From: Berkiella sp963829835
GTDB taxonomy: Bacteria; Pseudomonadota; Gammaproteobacteria; Berkiellales; Berkiellaceae
Length of the DNA stretch: 64,000 bases
Direction: 5' to 3'
Assembly: GCA_963829835.1 (NCBI GenBank)
Contig: CAWHKC010000004.1
Location: forward strand, 1,426,001-1,490,000
In this document: positions 1-8,797 of the stretch, piece after piece
How positions within the stretch are numbered: the stretch's first letter is position 1
Layout: each line of letters begins with the position of its first letter
Translations under genes and position numbers: made by a program
Notes under the pieces: generated by a model
Databases searched by the model: none
The model's input: the letters and a program-made list of their open reading frames with translations, nothing else
What the model was told of the DNA's origin: nothing

Positions 1-785
1 CAGGCTTCTAAGTAGGATTTTACGGTATCCACTGTCAAACCTGTAACGGCTGCTATTTTTCGATAGCTGAGTTCTGAGCCACAGCTTTCATAGGTCATTT
101 TAGCAACTTGTTTGATTGAGTCTGGTGTGCGCGAGTGAACTCGTTTGAGCACATCTCTTAAGATAATATCATTAAAATATTCTTGCAATAGCTGATAAGG
201 TTTTTCAAAAGTAAGTGGGCGAGGAAATCCGCCAGACATTAAATAATTTTCCAAGCTATTTTCAGGGAATAATGTTTTATATTCAGCAAAAGAAAATGGA
301 AATAATTCAAGAGAAATATGTCTTCCAGTTAAAGCGGTTGCAAATTCTCCGCTAAGTAAACAAGAATTGGAACCGGTTAGAATGTAAAAGTTTTGATTTG
401 GCCTATCTAATTGGGTGTGCACCCATTTTTCCCATCCTACGACATTTTGGATTTCATCGAAGAAAAAATAACAAGGTTTATTAAGGGCAATTTCATTTCT
501 GGCTAGCTTTATTATGCGACTAAGCAGTGAGTGGTTTAGTTCATTTAGCAACCTTGGATCTTCAAAATTACAGTAATAACATTGTTTTAATGGTAATTTA
601 TAATGTTTAGGTAATTGTGTTAATAGTGTCGATTTACCGCCTCGGCGAACACCTTGTATGATAAGCGCAAGATCATTGCTGAGGTGTCTAGGAAGTGCAA
701 GTTGTCTAGTAACACCTTCATTAGGTTTTGTTTCCCAGAAACTCCATTCGCTTAATATTTCTTTAAGTTCTTGATCTGTAATCAT
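1..785 (-). CDS. ATP-binding protein, AAA_14/DUF4143 family (3' end beyond window)
   Basis: The gene runs off the left edge, so only the N-terminal 261 or so residues are visible, starting at the ATG at 785. A P-loop (GVRRGGKST) lies near residue 45 and a Walker B (CYFFFDEIQ) near residue 105. A sensor-like LTGSN follows, then the GRHISLELFPFSFAEY segment and GGFP typical of this family, and the visible part ends in an HTH-like SYRKIAAVTGL region. Members of this family are stand-alone ATPases of uncertain role, often seen with mobile or toxin-antitoxin-like genes. The inverted repeats just upstream suggest autoregulation. The family call is good; the cellular role is unknown. Confidence 0.85.
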   Translation of the reverse strand, partial: MITDQELKEILSEWSFWETKPNEGVTRQLALPRHLSNDLALIIQGVRRGGKSTLLTQLPKHYKLPLKQCYYCNFEDPRLLNELNHSLLSRIIKLARNEIALNKPCYFFFDEIQNVVGWEKWVHTQLDRPNQNFYILTGSNSCLLSGEFATALTGRHISLELFPFSFAEYKTLFPENSLENYLMSGGFPRPLTFEKPYQLLQEYFNDIILRDVLKRVHSRTPDSIKQVAKMTYESCGSELSYRKIAAVTGLTVDTVKSYLEA

Positions 786-805
786 TTATTCTATTCGTCT
801 GGTTA

Positions 806-853
806 GGTTGACGATACTGTCAAGTTTACTTGACAACACTGCGGTTGTCAACC
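806..853. promoter_or_regulatory. Clustered inverted repeats upstream of the ATPase gene
   Basis: Two palindromes lie within 48 bases immediately upstream of the ATPase start. One has 7-base arms GTCAAGT/ACTTGAC separated by TT (819-834). The other is GGTTG-T-CAACC (843-853). A related GGTTGAC half-site lies at 806-812. The repeated GTTGAC/GTCAAC core suggests a multi-site operator for a dimeric regulator. This is an inference from symmetry only. Confidence 0.4.
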
Positions 854-896
854 TTGGTCGACAGGCATGGGTGTGTATACTCTAGTGCTTAACCTG

Positions 897-1682
897 CTAA
901 TGAAAATGGACTATCACTCCGAACGTCCCAAAAGGAGCATTCGTATAACGAATGTGATTAGGAATTTCCTGATGATCTTTATAATCCATTCGAAGCATGC
1001 CAATCGCAAGGCGAGGGATAACGCTTATGTGATCGCTGACAGTAAACGCCATATTGATACCCATATCAATTGATCCTGCGGTGAAGTTAAAGCCAGGAAT
1101 AGGGATGGCGACTTGAATATCTGTTGAAAAAGCCGTTGTAAAAAAATATTGTGCTTTTAACCCTGCATCAAATCCAACAACGTTGAAAGTACGTGAGCTG
1201 TTACACAGAGCTGAATCAAATTCATAATGATATTTAAGCACATTCAAAATCAAAAGTGGCGTTAATACCCAATCCTGAAACAAATGAAAACTTTTTCCAA
1301 AACCAAAAGAAAATAATTCTAGATCAAGTTCTGATGTGAAAACATTACCAACACCTATAAAATTAGCATGCGTAATCAGGTTTTGAGTAAGAAGAGTTTC
1401 ACCTTTGGGAGAAAAGTGATTGTAATTAAAAGTGGCAGCATAATCGTTCAGGATAAATCCTACACCGAATGTATAGAAATTATCCTTATGGATATTCAAT
1501 TCATCCAACGTAGGGCGGCGATAACTGGTTGTGCCCAAAGAACCGCCTCGAGGAGTTTGAATAAAACCATCCACAAAGCCATAACTGAGAGAGCCATAGA
1601 CAAAGCTTTGAAAGGACGCCATACATGGCCCACAGAGCAATAATAACGCCAGTAAAAAAATGACTTTTATTCTTTTTCTCAA
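897..1682 (-). CDS. Putative outer-membrane beta-barrel protein with signal peptide
   Basis: This 261-residue protein opens with a basic segment (MRKRIK) and a hydrophobic core ending in CGPCMA, a plausible signal peptidase I site before SFQSF. The mature part alternates aromatic and small residues in strand-like stretches and ends in GTFGVIVHFH. A terminal aromatic-rich strand of this kind is typical of OmpW/OmpA-like barrels. The start is a TTG preceded by a GGATGG-like ribosome site; an internal ATG would remove the signal peptide. No specific family is recognised. Export to the outer membrane is inferred from composition. Confidence 0.6.
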   Translation of the reverse strand: MRKRIKVIFLLALLLLCGPCMASFQSFVYGSLSYGFVDGFIQTPRGGSLGTTSYRRPTLDELNIHKDNFYTFGVGFILNDYAATFNYNHFSPKGETLLTQNLITHANFIGVGNVFTSELDLELFSFGFGKSFHLFQDWVLTPLLILNVLKYHYEFDSALCNSSRTFNVVGFDAGLKAQYFFTTAFSTDIQVAIPIPGFNFTAGSIDMGINMAFTVSDHISVIPRLAIGMLRMDYKDHQEIPNHIRYTNAPFGTFGVIVHFH

Positions 1683-1704
1683 TGTTTGCCCATCCTTGAG
1701 CGTT

Positions 1705-2460
1705 TTATTTAAGTCTTAATCGATTGCCCCAGTACTTTAATGTTAGTTTGCAAATTAGCGCTTTACTAATGGGCTTTGAGTTAGTCCATAAGGGATCTGC
1801 GTTAATACGATAAATAAATTGTCTGGTTTGATCCCAGCCCAAATTAAGAGCACTACCAATACGAATACCATAATCATAGGATTGGCATACCAGTTGATGT
1901 GCTTGATTATTCATGCAGCCATAAGGATAAACAAAATTTTTGATAGGTGTTTGTAATTGATCTTGCAATATTTTTTGAGAATAAACTATTTCTTGAGAGA
2001 GATCGCATTTCCTATCGGCAAGATTTTGGTGAGAAAATCCATGTGAAGCCATCACAACCAGTCCGCTTTGTGACATTTCATTAAGTTCCTCCCAAGTGCA
2101 AAAGGGGATTTTATCTTTATAATAAGGATTTTCCATCCCTTGAACATAGGGTACTTGAAGTCTAATCCTGGCATCAACATTTGTTTTATCAACGATATAT
2201 TTTACGGGGACAGCAAGTAACGCTTTGACTTGATGTTTGATTAATAAGGGATATACATTGTGGTAAAAATCATAATAAGCGTCATCAAAAGTTAAGCAAA
2301 TGGCAACTTTCGCATCAGGTAATGTTTCACCTGGAACAACAATTGGGAAATGTTTTACCAGGTAATCTAAATATTTGGCAAAGAGTTCGGGATCATATCC
2401 TAAACTTGCATCATTCACCCGATGAAACATGAGCGTGATAACGCGCGTATTTAATTTCAA
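1705..2460 (-). CDS. Polysaccharide deacetylase family protein
   Basis: This 251-residue NodB-homology (carbohydrate esterase 4) protein has motif 1 (CLTFDDAYYDF, with the Asp pair) near residue 55 and motif 2 (SHGFSHQNL, a His-x3-His metal site) near residue 139. A YPYG motif follows near residue 178. The family removes acetyl groups from N-acetyl sugars. The TTG start overlaps the stop of the upstream glycosyltransferase (TTGA), with AGGTG just upstream, so the two genes are translationally coupled. This and the nearby waaA suggest a role in lipopolysaccharide or other surface polysaccharide modification. The exact substrate cannot be read from sequence. Confidence 0.85.
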   Translation of the reverse strand: MKLNTRVITLMFHRVNDASLGYDPELFAKYLDYLVKHFPIVVPGETLPDAKVAICLTFDDAYYDFYHNVYPLLIKHQVKALLAVPVKYIVDKTNVDARIRLQVPYVQGMENPYYKDKIPFCTWEELNEMSQSGLVVMASHGFSHQNLADRKCDLSQEIVYSQKILQDQLQTPIKNFVYPYGCMNNQAHQLVCQSYDYGIRIGSALNLGWDQTRQFIYRINADPLWTNSKPISKALICKLTLKYWGNRLRLK

Positions 2461-3221
2461 GACTCACCTTGCTTTTGCGTTTCACACAAATACATTAGTT
2501 TTAAATAACGATAATAAGTTCCTTGGGCATTACTGACAGCAAGTAAAAACCCCTCTCTGCCATCGAGAAAGCCGCACTTTAATAAGTAGCCACGCAAGAA
2601 TGCCCAAAGGCTTCTTAATAGGGCAGTGCAAAGTGAAGATCTCCGCCCGCTGGCATATAATGCTTTTGCGCTTTGGCTAGAGTAATCATTTAGTTTATGG
2701 AGCATTGTGCCAAGATGATGAAAGGGATGATGAATAATGGGGTTTTTTAATTTCCCAATACTGCCCTTCACGTTAAGATGGCAATGGACGATATTATCTG
2801 TAAAACGCGCTTTATCTTTCAAAAATAATCGAACATGCGATTCACCCTTCCAATCTCCAAAGCGGATCATTTTTCCACAGTAGGTTGATTGATAAGGGAT
2901 ATCAAATGCGCAGTGCACAGTTTTAGCAATTGTTGTTTGGATTTCCTTGGCTAGCTCCAAGCTGACTCGTTCATCAGCATCCAGACATAAGATCCATTCA
3001 CTGGTTGCTTGTGCCAGTGCCCTGTTTTTTTGCGGCCCATCACCTGGCCAATCAGGGGTAATGGTGACATTGGCTGTGAACTTTCTGCATATATCCGGTG
3101 TACCATCGGTGCTACCGGAATCAAAAACGATAATTTCATCGGCAAAAGATACCGAGTGTAAGCAGTCAGCTATATTATGTGCTTCATTTTTGGTGACGAC
3201 GATTACGGTTAATTTTGACAT
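2457..3221 (-). CDS. Glycosyltransferase family 2, WaaE/KdtX-like
   Basis: The 254-residue protein starts with the GT-A fold signature VIVVTKNEAHNIADCL and has DSGSTDGT for nucleotide-sugar binding near residue 35. The metal-binding LCLDADERV (DxD-like) is near residue 78. The CxKNRAL-like and WKGESHVRLF segments resemble WaaE/KdtX lipopolysaccharide core beta-glucosyltransferases. It lies divergently from waaA, a common neighbourhood for this subfamily, and is coupled to the deacetylase downstream. Transfer of a hexose to the inner core is the likely role, but the sugar and acceptor are inferred. Confidence 0.8.
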   Translation of the reverse strand: MSKLTVIVVTKNEAHNIADCLHSVSFADEIIVFDSGSTDGTPDICRKFTANVTITPDWPGDGPQKNRALAQATSEWILCLDADERVSLELAKEIQTTIAKTVHCAFDIPYQSTYCGKMIRFGDWKGESHVRLFLKDKARFTDNIVHCHLNVKGSIGKLKNPIIHHPFHHLGTMLHKLNDYSSQSAKALYASGRRSSLCTALLRSLWAFLRGYLLKCGFLDGREGFLLAVSNAQGTYYRYLKLMYLCETQKQGES

Positions 3222-3344
3222 CTAACATATTTTAATTGATTTTTAATACAGAAATAATATCGGATTTAAGCCTATATGAGAAATGTGACTCGGATTTTTA
3301 ACTCAAAAAGAGTTAAAATGAGCCAGCTTTTAAGATTAGGATTC

Positions 3345-3454
3345 CCCTCACCCTAGCCCTCTCCCACAAGGGGGAGAGGGGAAAAGAGGAGGATCTCTCC
3401 CAGGCTCTCTTTCTGATCCCCTCTCCCCCTTGTGGGAGAGGGTGAGGGTGAGGG
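3345..3454. repeat. 110-base element with 37-base near-perfect inverted arms (REP-like)
   Basis: The arms at 3345-3381 and 3418-3454 are reverse complements apart from about two bases in the TAG/TCA position. They carry the pyrimidine-rich CCCTCACCC and CCCTCTCCC words. The transcript would form a very stable hairpin in the space between the glycosyltransferase and waaA. A one-arm relative lies at 5896-5930. Confidence 0.8.
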
Positions 3455-3484
3455 TCTGAAGAAATAGAAGAGGATATAGTTAGC

Positions 3485-4798
3485 ATGATTTGGCGATGTG
3501 CGCGGTGGTTTTATAGTGCGGTTTTTACTTGTATGTTACCGTATGTGTTTCTTCGTTTATGGGTTAGAAGTCTAAGGTTTAAAGGCTATCGACGACGTTG
3601 GCTAGAGCGATTAGGGCATATCCCCTTACCTCCTTTGGAAGACGTTTTATGGGTACATGCTGTTTCCGTTGGTGAAGCCGTATCTGCTATACCTCTGATT
3701 CATCGTATTCGTGCGGCCTATCCCAATACCCCCATCTTAATGACAACGACTACCCCAACGGGCTCAGAGCGAGTCCAGGCGGCGTTTAAGGATATGTTGG
3801 GAAAGCAAATTTTTCATTGTTATCTTCCATATGATTTGCCATGGACATTGAAACCATTTTTCCAGCGGATCAAACCCAAATTATTGGTACTGATGGAAAC
3901 AGAATTGTGGCCAAACTTATTGCAAGCTTGTCATCAACGACAATTGCCAGTGTTAATAGCCAATGGTCGCTTGTCTCCGATTTCAGCCAGGCGCTATCGA
4001 TGGCTTGGACATTTTATGCGCCAAATGGTACGTCCCATTTGCACAGTGGCTGCGCAAAGTACAATCGATGCCAAACGTTTTCAACATTTAGGCATAGCGC
4101 CTGAACATATTTGCGAAACAGGTAATATTAAATTCGATTTACAATTACCTAATTATTTGCAAGAAGCAGGTTTAGAATTACGACAAGAATTAGGCAGCTC
4201 AAGGTTAATCTGGATAGCAGCAAGTACGCATGAAGGGGAAGAATCCCTGGTGATGAATGTTTATCAAGCGCTAAAACAACGTTTTCCCCAGTTATTATTA
4301 TTTTTAGTGCCAAGACATCCTGATCGGTTTAATAAAGTCGCCAATTTGTGTGTTGAGCGTGGTTTTAAAGTTGTAAGACGTAGCCAAAAGCAGCCAGCAA
4401 CGGATGACATGGATATCTTTTTAGGCGATACCATGGGCGAAATGCCTTTATTTTATGCAGCAAGTGATGTGGCATTTGTGGGTGGGAGTTTTGTGCCTGT
4501 TGGCGGCCATAACTTACTTGAGCCAGCTGCGCTTGGGCTACCTGTATTGACTGGGCCGCAATTGTTTAATTTTGTTGCCATCAGCGATATGTTGGTCAGC
4601 GCCAAAGGCGCAACGATTGTGCAAGATGAAAACGCTTTGAAAGATGCTCTAGCTTTATTGCTTGAGAATTCTCAATTACGTCAGATGCAGGGTAACTTAG
4701 CAAGAACCGTTGTCGAAGAGAACAAAGGCGCGTTAGATAAATTGTTGAATCTGATAGATGTGATTTGGCAAAGACCTTCTCATTCCCTCCCCCTTTAG
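3485..4798 (+). CDS. waaA: 3-deoxy-D-manno-octulosonic acid (Kdo) transferase
   Basis: The 437-residue GT30 enzyme transfers Kdo from CMP-Kdo to lipid IVA at the inner membrane, an essential early step in lipopolysaccharide assembly. An N-terminal membrane anchor (about residues 1-25) is followed by WVHAVSVGEAVSAIPLI near residue 57, with the catalytic Glu. METELWPNLL is near residue 138. The C-terminal half carries VGGSFVPVGGHNLLEPAA, the CMP-Kdo site. Length matches the family. The adjacent glycosyltransferase and deacetylase point to an envelope locus. A long palindrome separates it from the divergent neighbour. Confidence 0.95.
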   Translation: MIWRCARWFYSAVFTCMLPYVFLRLWVRSLRFKGYRRRWLERLGHIPLPPLEDVLWVHAVSVGEAVSAIPLIHRIRAAYPNTPILMTTTTPTGSERVQAAFKDMLGKQIFHCYLPYDLPWTLKPFFQRIKPKLLVLMETELWPNLLQACHQRQLPVLIANGRLSPISARRYRWLGHFMRQMVRPICTVAAQSTIDAKRFQHLGIAPEHICETGNIKFDLQLPNYLQEAGLELRQELGSSRLIWIAASTHEGEESLVMNVYQALKQRFPQLLLFLVPRHPDRFNKVANLCVERGFKVVRRSQKQPATDDMDIFLGDTMGEMPLFYAASDVAFVGGSFVPVGGHNLLEPAALGLPVLTGPQLFNFVAISDMLVSAKGATIVQDENALKDALALLLENSQLRQMQGNLARTVVEENKGALDKLLNLIDVIWQRPSHSLPL

Positions 4799-4828
4799 AT
4801 CTGTTTCTTGAACATATAGGACTTATTT

Positions 4829-5872
4829 ATGTTTAAAGGTATTGATTTATTTAGTGATACTGTGACGCGTCCTTCCGATTCAATGAAAAAGGAAATGATC
4901 AATGCACAATTAGGTGATGAACAAAAAGGCGAAGATCCAACAACTAAGCGTTTAGAAGAAATGGTAGCACAGATGTTGGGGTTCGAGGCATCGATGTTTT
5001 TCACCTCCGCTACTATGGCCAATGAAATTGCTATCCGTATATTAACAGAGCCAGGAGACGAATTGCTCGCTGCCGAAAATGCGCATTTGTTTACTTCTGA
5101 AACAGGGGGGATAGCAATTCATTCTGGCGTTATGGCTCGGCCAATTTCAACTAAAAACGGTCTTTTTAATGCTGAACAATTGTCTGCAGCTTATCGTTGG
5201 TCAAAAGGACCTCATTATCCACGTTCGACGTTATTGAGCATAGAAAATACGACTAATTTAGGCGGCGGCGTTGCATGGGAATTGGCAAACATTAAAGCGG
5301 TTTTAGAGAAGGCTAAAGATTTAAAGCTTAAGGCGCACCTAGACGGAGCACGATTATTTAATGCAGCTGTAAAATTAAATCTTAAACCACGAGAGATCAC
5401 AGACGGCTTTGACACTATTACACTATGTTTATCAAAAGGACTAGGTTGTCCATTTGGGGCATTGCTTGTTTTCAGTAATATTCATTATGATAAAGTACGT
5501 CGATTAAAACAGTTATGGGGCGGCGCAATGCGACAAAGCGGTATACTGGCTGCGGCTGGGATTTATGCTTTAGAAAATAACATTGAGCGTCTTCAGGAAG
5601 ATCACGATAACGCAAGCTATCTTGCACACTGCATGAGTGAAGAAATCACTACTGTTCAAGTGGAAAATGAAACACCTTCGACAAATATGGTATTTTTTAG
5701 ATGGGATGGAAAATACATTAAAGCAGACCAATTCAATCAAACTTGTATCAAAAATGGTTTGCGATTTTCTCAAGTTGGAGAAAATCGTTTTCGTGCAGTC
5801 ACGCACTTAGACATCACTCGTCAGGATATTGATGCAGCTATTACTATTCTTAAAAAAATTGACAGGTCCTGA
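4829..5872 (+). CDS. ltaE: Low-specificity L-threonine aldolase
   Basis: This 347-residue protein is a fold-type I PLP enzyme of the beta-eliminating lyase family that splits threonine or allo-threonine into glycine and acetaldehyde. The N-terminal DLFSDTVTRPSDSMK is diagnostic. HLDGARLFNAA near residue 170 carries the Asp-Gly-Ala-Arg motif, and LCLSKGLGCPFG near residue 203 carries the Schiff-base lysine. The start has AGGA at good spacing. It converges on tolC and has no functional partner nearby. Confidence 0.92.
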   Translation: MFKGIDLFSDTVTRPSDSMKKEMINAQLGDEQKGEDPTTKRLEEMVAQMLGFEASMFFTSATMANEIAIRILTEPGDELLAAENAHLFTSETGGIAIHSGVMARPISTKNGLFNAEQLSAAYRWSKGPHYPRSTLLSIENTTNLGGGVAWELANIKAVLEKAKDLKLKAHLDGARLFNAAVKLNLKPREITDGFDTITLCLSKGLGCPFGALLVFSNIHYDKVRRLKQLWGGAMRQSGILAAAGIYALENNIERLQEDHDNASYLAHCMSEEITTVQVENETPSTNMVFFRWDGKYIKADQFNQTCIKNGLRFSQVGENRFRAVTHLDITRQDIDAAITILKKIDRS

Positions 5873-5895
5873 AATATCGTTTGCGCTAACTAACA

Positions 5896-5930
5896 CCCCT
5901 CACCCTAACCCTCTCCCAAAAGGAGAGGGG
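5896..5930. repeat. Short REP-like hairpin between convergent genes
   Basis: The segment carries the same CCCTCACCC and CCCTCTCCC words as the element at 3345-3454. The CCTCTCC word pairs with the GGAGAGG that follows it, forming a compact stem. Sitting between ltaE and the convergent tolC, it may act as a transcription barrier, although there is no good T-run. Confidence 0.6.
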
Positions 5931-5940
5931 AAAGAAAGAA

Positions 5941-7266
5941 TTAAACAGCGCTTTTATCCGTAATCAAAGCACACACCGCATATAAATCATCAGAAGCTAA
6001 CGTTCCCGCCTGCTGCTTTAATATCAATCCTTGCATCAGATAATCATAGCGGGCTTTAGAATGTTCGCGTTGTGCATTGAGCAGTTGGGTTTCGGCGTTA
6101 AGCACATCAACGATGGTTCGTGTGCCAACCTCATAAGCCGCTTTGGTTGCTTTTAATGAGCTCTCGCTTGAAACAACTGCTTGAGCCAAAGCTTCAACCC
6201 GGCTGATAGCGGTTAATACGCCTCGATAAGCTTCTCTTGTGTTGCCATCAGCAGAACGTCGTTGTTCTTCCAGTATTTGCATGGCTTCATCATAACGCGC
6301 AGCGGCTTCTCTGGTGCGAAAAACAACACTCCCGCCTGAAAAAATGGGTAATGAAACATTTAAAGAGACACTCTTGCTATAAACCAAGTCTGAAAAAGGA
6401 TTAGGCGTTTTTTGACGTTCAAGATTACCTTGGATATCCACTCTTGGAAAATGTCCTGCCACTTGTGTGCCGATGGCGGCTTTTAATTGAATAGCATTTT
6501 CTTTAGCGGCGATCACATTCAGATTATACAGATGTGCCGTTTCCACCCATTTTTCTTGTTGATTAGGAGAAGGTGGCAGAAGAGACAACGATTTACTGAT
6601 AGGGAAAATAGCCACTTCTTTTATGGGTCGACCAACAATTTCTCTTAATTGTTCATACTGATTAGCCACTTCGTTTTTTGCTGAAATTTCGGTCGCTACC
6701 GCATTATCATAACGCGCTTTAGCGGTTTCAACGTCAGTTATCGCAATCAAGCCTACATCAAAGCGTTGTTTGGCTTGTTCATATTCACGTGAAAAGGCTT
6801 TTACCTGCCCTTTGGCATAATCTAAATCATCGATACTGCCTAAGATGTTAAAATACTGTTGCGCTACTTGAACAATGAGTGTTTGAGCAGCACTTAAATA
6901 AGTTGCTTCAGCTCCTTTAACGATATGGACTGAACGTTCAAGTTGTGACCAATGTTCAGGGTGATAAATAGGTTGAGTCAAAGTAATGCCATAAGCTTGA
7001 GAGTTAAAGCCCCCATTCTCAACAAAGGGATTTGGACTTGCTTGGGACGCTTGTGTGCCTGTTGTCTGATAACTTGCCGATATGTTGGGTACCATTTGCG
7101 AAATGGCTAATGGCAACGCTTGGTTATTAGCCTGTAAAACAGCATAAGCTTGTTGTAATGTCGGATCATTTTGCACAGCTAATCGATAAACTTGCGTTAA
7201 GTTTTCAGCAGAAAGCGGGGCAGTCCAACATAATAAAAAGAATAAATAAGAACGAAACGAACCCAT
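5941..7266 (-). CDS. tolC: TolC family outer-membrane efflux protein
   Basis: The 441-residue protein has a cleavable signal peptide (ending near PLSAE, residue 20) and two OEP repeats made of long helices. Family hallmarks include LTQVYRLAVQNDPTLQQA at the mature N-terminus, YGITLTQPIY, and SLNVSLPIFSGG near residue 295. The repeat-2 segment GTRTIVDVLNAETQLLNA is also present. It forms the trimeric outer-membrane channel for tripartite efflux pumps and type I secretion. It lies 13 bases after pcm, a pairing often seen in Legionella relatives. A clear AAGGTGA ribosome site precedes the ATG. Confidence 0.93.
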   Translation of the reverse strand: MGSFRSYLFFLLCWTAPLSAENLTQVYRLAVQNDPTLQQAYAVLQANNQALPLAISQMVPNISASYQTTGTQASQASPNPFVENGGFNSQAYGITLTQPIYHPEHWSQLERSVHIVKGAEATYLSAAQTLIVQVAQQYFNILGSIDDLDYAKGQVKAFSREYEQAKQRFDVGLIAITDVETAKARYDNAVATEISAKNEVANQYEQLREIVGRPIKEVAIFPISKSLSLLPPSPNQQEKWVETAHLYNLNVIAAKENAIQLKAAIGTQVAGHFPRVDIQGNLERQKTPNPFSDLVYSKSVSLNVSLPIFSGGSVVFRTREAAARYDEAMQILEEQRRSADGNTREAYRGVLTAISRVEALAQAVVSSESSLKATKAAYEVGTRTIVDVLNAETQLLNAQREHSKARYDYLMQGLILKQQAGTLASDDLYAVCALITDKSAV

Positions 7267-7279
7267 ACTTCACCTTGTT

Positions 7280-7936
7280 CTAAAATTGAAATTGTTTGGG
7301 TTGTGGAGCATGTATTAAAGCAGGTACAACCGTTTCAAAAAGTGCATTAGTGGTGTAATCATTTTTTCCATGACGTTCAATCAAGACAGCCCGCATAGTG
7401 GGGGCCAGCCCTGTGATCGCAAAAAGCCTTCCTTTGATTTTTAATTGCTCACAGATTTTTTGTGGCACACCTAGTGGATAAGAGCCTGTTACAAAAATAG
7501 CATCGAAAGGCGCATTATCTTCGTAACCAAGGACTGCATCCCCTTGCGTTAACGTTAAGTTACGCACTTGCAATGCTCTTAAGTTAATTTCGGCTTGAGC
7601 AAGAAGAGTTGGTTGGATTTCAACACTAATAACTTCTTCTACAAGCTTTGATAGGCAGGCAGTTACATAACCTGTTCCGGTGCCCACTTCTAAAACTTTT
7701 TCTTGCCCCGTTAAGACCAAAGATTGTAGTGCTCTGCCAACCACCTTCGGAGATAACATCGTTTGCCCTTCACTTAAAGGAATATCCGTGTCACTGTAGG
7801 CGAGATTATGGAAGGCAAGCGGGACGAAATTTTCGCGCGGTACTTGCATCATGGCAGTCAGTACATTTTCGCTGACAACATGCCAAGGGCGCACTTGTTG
7901 TGCAACCATATTGGAGCGAGCCATTTGAAAGTTCAT
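7280..7936 (-). CDS. pcm: Protein-L-isoaspartate O-methyltransferase family
   Basis: The 218-residue SAM-dependent methyltransferase has the glycine-rich SAM loop VLEVGTGTGYVTACL near residue 78, and an acidic VEIQ strand end follows. The N-terminal NMVAQQVRPWHV and the PRENFVP segment near residue 34 are typical of PCMT proteins encoded beside tolC. The family repairs isoaspartyl residues, but this shorter branch lacks direct proof of that activity. GGAAAG lies five bases before the ATG. It probably forms an operon with tolC. Confidence 0.85.
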   Translation of the reverse strand: MNFQMARSNMVAQQVRPWHVVSENVLTAMMQVPRENFVPLAFHNLAYSDTDIPLSEGQTMLSPKVVGRALQSLVLTGQEKVLEVGTGTGYVTACLSKLVEEVISVEIQPTLLAQAEINLRALQVRNLTLTQGDAVLGYEDNAPFDAIFVTGSYPLGVPQKICEQLKIKGRLFAITGLAPTMRAVLIERHGKNDYTTNALFETVVPALIHAPQPKQFQF

Positions 7937-8117
7937 TATTACTTTCCAAGATAGTTTTATAAATTAATAATTAAGAAATGATTAAGCCCGCATCCTACCA
8001 TATTTCTTAGCTCAACAAACCTGCCAAGGTGAGGTTAATTTCAAATTGTCAATTGGGAGTACCATCGGTAGACTTGGTCTCCACTATAGGTGTGCTTGGG
8101 TTCTAGGGTTATATTCG

Positions 8118-8756
8118 ATGGCAATTCCAGTTTGGCTTCCATCATGGCAACATGATGGGATAGAAATAAAGTCAATTGACTATGTTCATAAAGGATTTTT
8201 CAAAGTTCAACAGCTACAATTACGTCATCGTTGTTTTTCAGGAGAATGGAGCCCTTGGTTACAACGAGAACAAGTGCATCATAGTGACGCTGCAGCTGTC
8301 CTTTTGGTTGATCCTTTGTTACAAAAGTTAATTTTAATTGAACAATTCCGGGTTGGTCTTATAAAAAAGGAAGGTTCACCTAGTCCATGGTTACTTGAAA
8401 TTGTCGCGGGATTATTAGAACCAAATGAGAAGCCTGAAGATACCGTGATGCGTGAAGCCGTCGAGGAGGCGGGGTGCAACATAAAGCAATTGTTAAAAAT
8501 TGGGGAGTTTTATAATACCCCGGGCGGTTTCGCCGAAAAGACAACATTGTTTTGTGGCATCGTTGACTCAACTGGCATAGGGGGTATTCATGGCGTTGGG
8601 AAAGAAAATGAAGATATAAAAGTACACGTTTTGAATATGAAAGATGTGTTATCTTTCTTTGAAGCAGGAAGTCTGATAACGAGTTCATCGACAGTCATCG
8701 CTTTGCAATGGCTTGCTTTGAACTTGAAAAATGGTCATGATTTTTTAACGATTTAG
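8118..8756 (+). CDS. nudF: ADP-ribose pyrophosphatase (Nudix hydrolase)
   Basis: The enzyme hydrolyses ADP-ribose to AMP and ribose-5-phosphate. The Nudix box runs from GLLEPNEKPEDTVMREA into the REAVEEAG core near residues 97-120. The preceding IEQFRVG and following YNTPGGFAEKTTLFCG are NudF signatures. The frame stays open back to a TTG at 8046, but the ATG at 8118 has AGGG at good spacing and gives 212 residues, close to the usual length. parE lies 41 bases downstream, similar to the enterobacterial nudF-parE neighbourhood. Confidence 0.9.
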   Translation: MAIPVWLPSWQHDGIEIKSIDYVHKGFFKVQQLQLRHRCFSGEWSPWLQREQVHHSDAAAVLLVDPLLQKLILIEQFRVGLIKKEGSPSPWLLEIVAGLLEPNEKPEDTVMREAVEEAGCNIKQLLKIGEFYNTPGGFAEKTTLFCGIVDSTGIGGIHGVGKENEDIKVHVLNMKDVLSFFEAGSLITSSSTVIALQWLALNLKNGHDFLTI

Positions 8757-8797
8757 GTTTAATTTAATTTTAATTTTGAAGCATAGTACTAATAAAT

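Noticed and set aside
867..1073. Plus-strand frame overlapping the outer-membrane barrel gene
   Set aside because: It overlaps the 3' end of the barrel gene antisense and has no recognisable feature.
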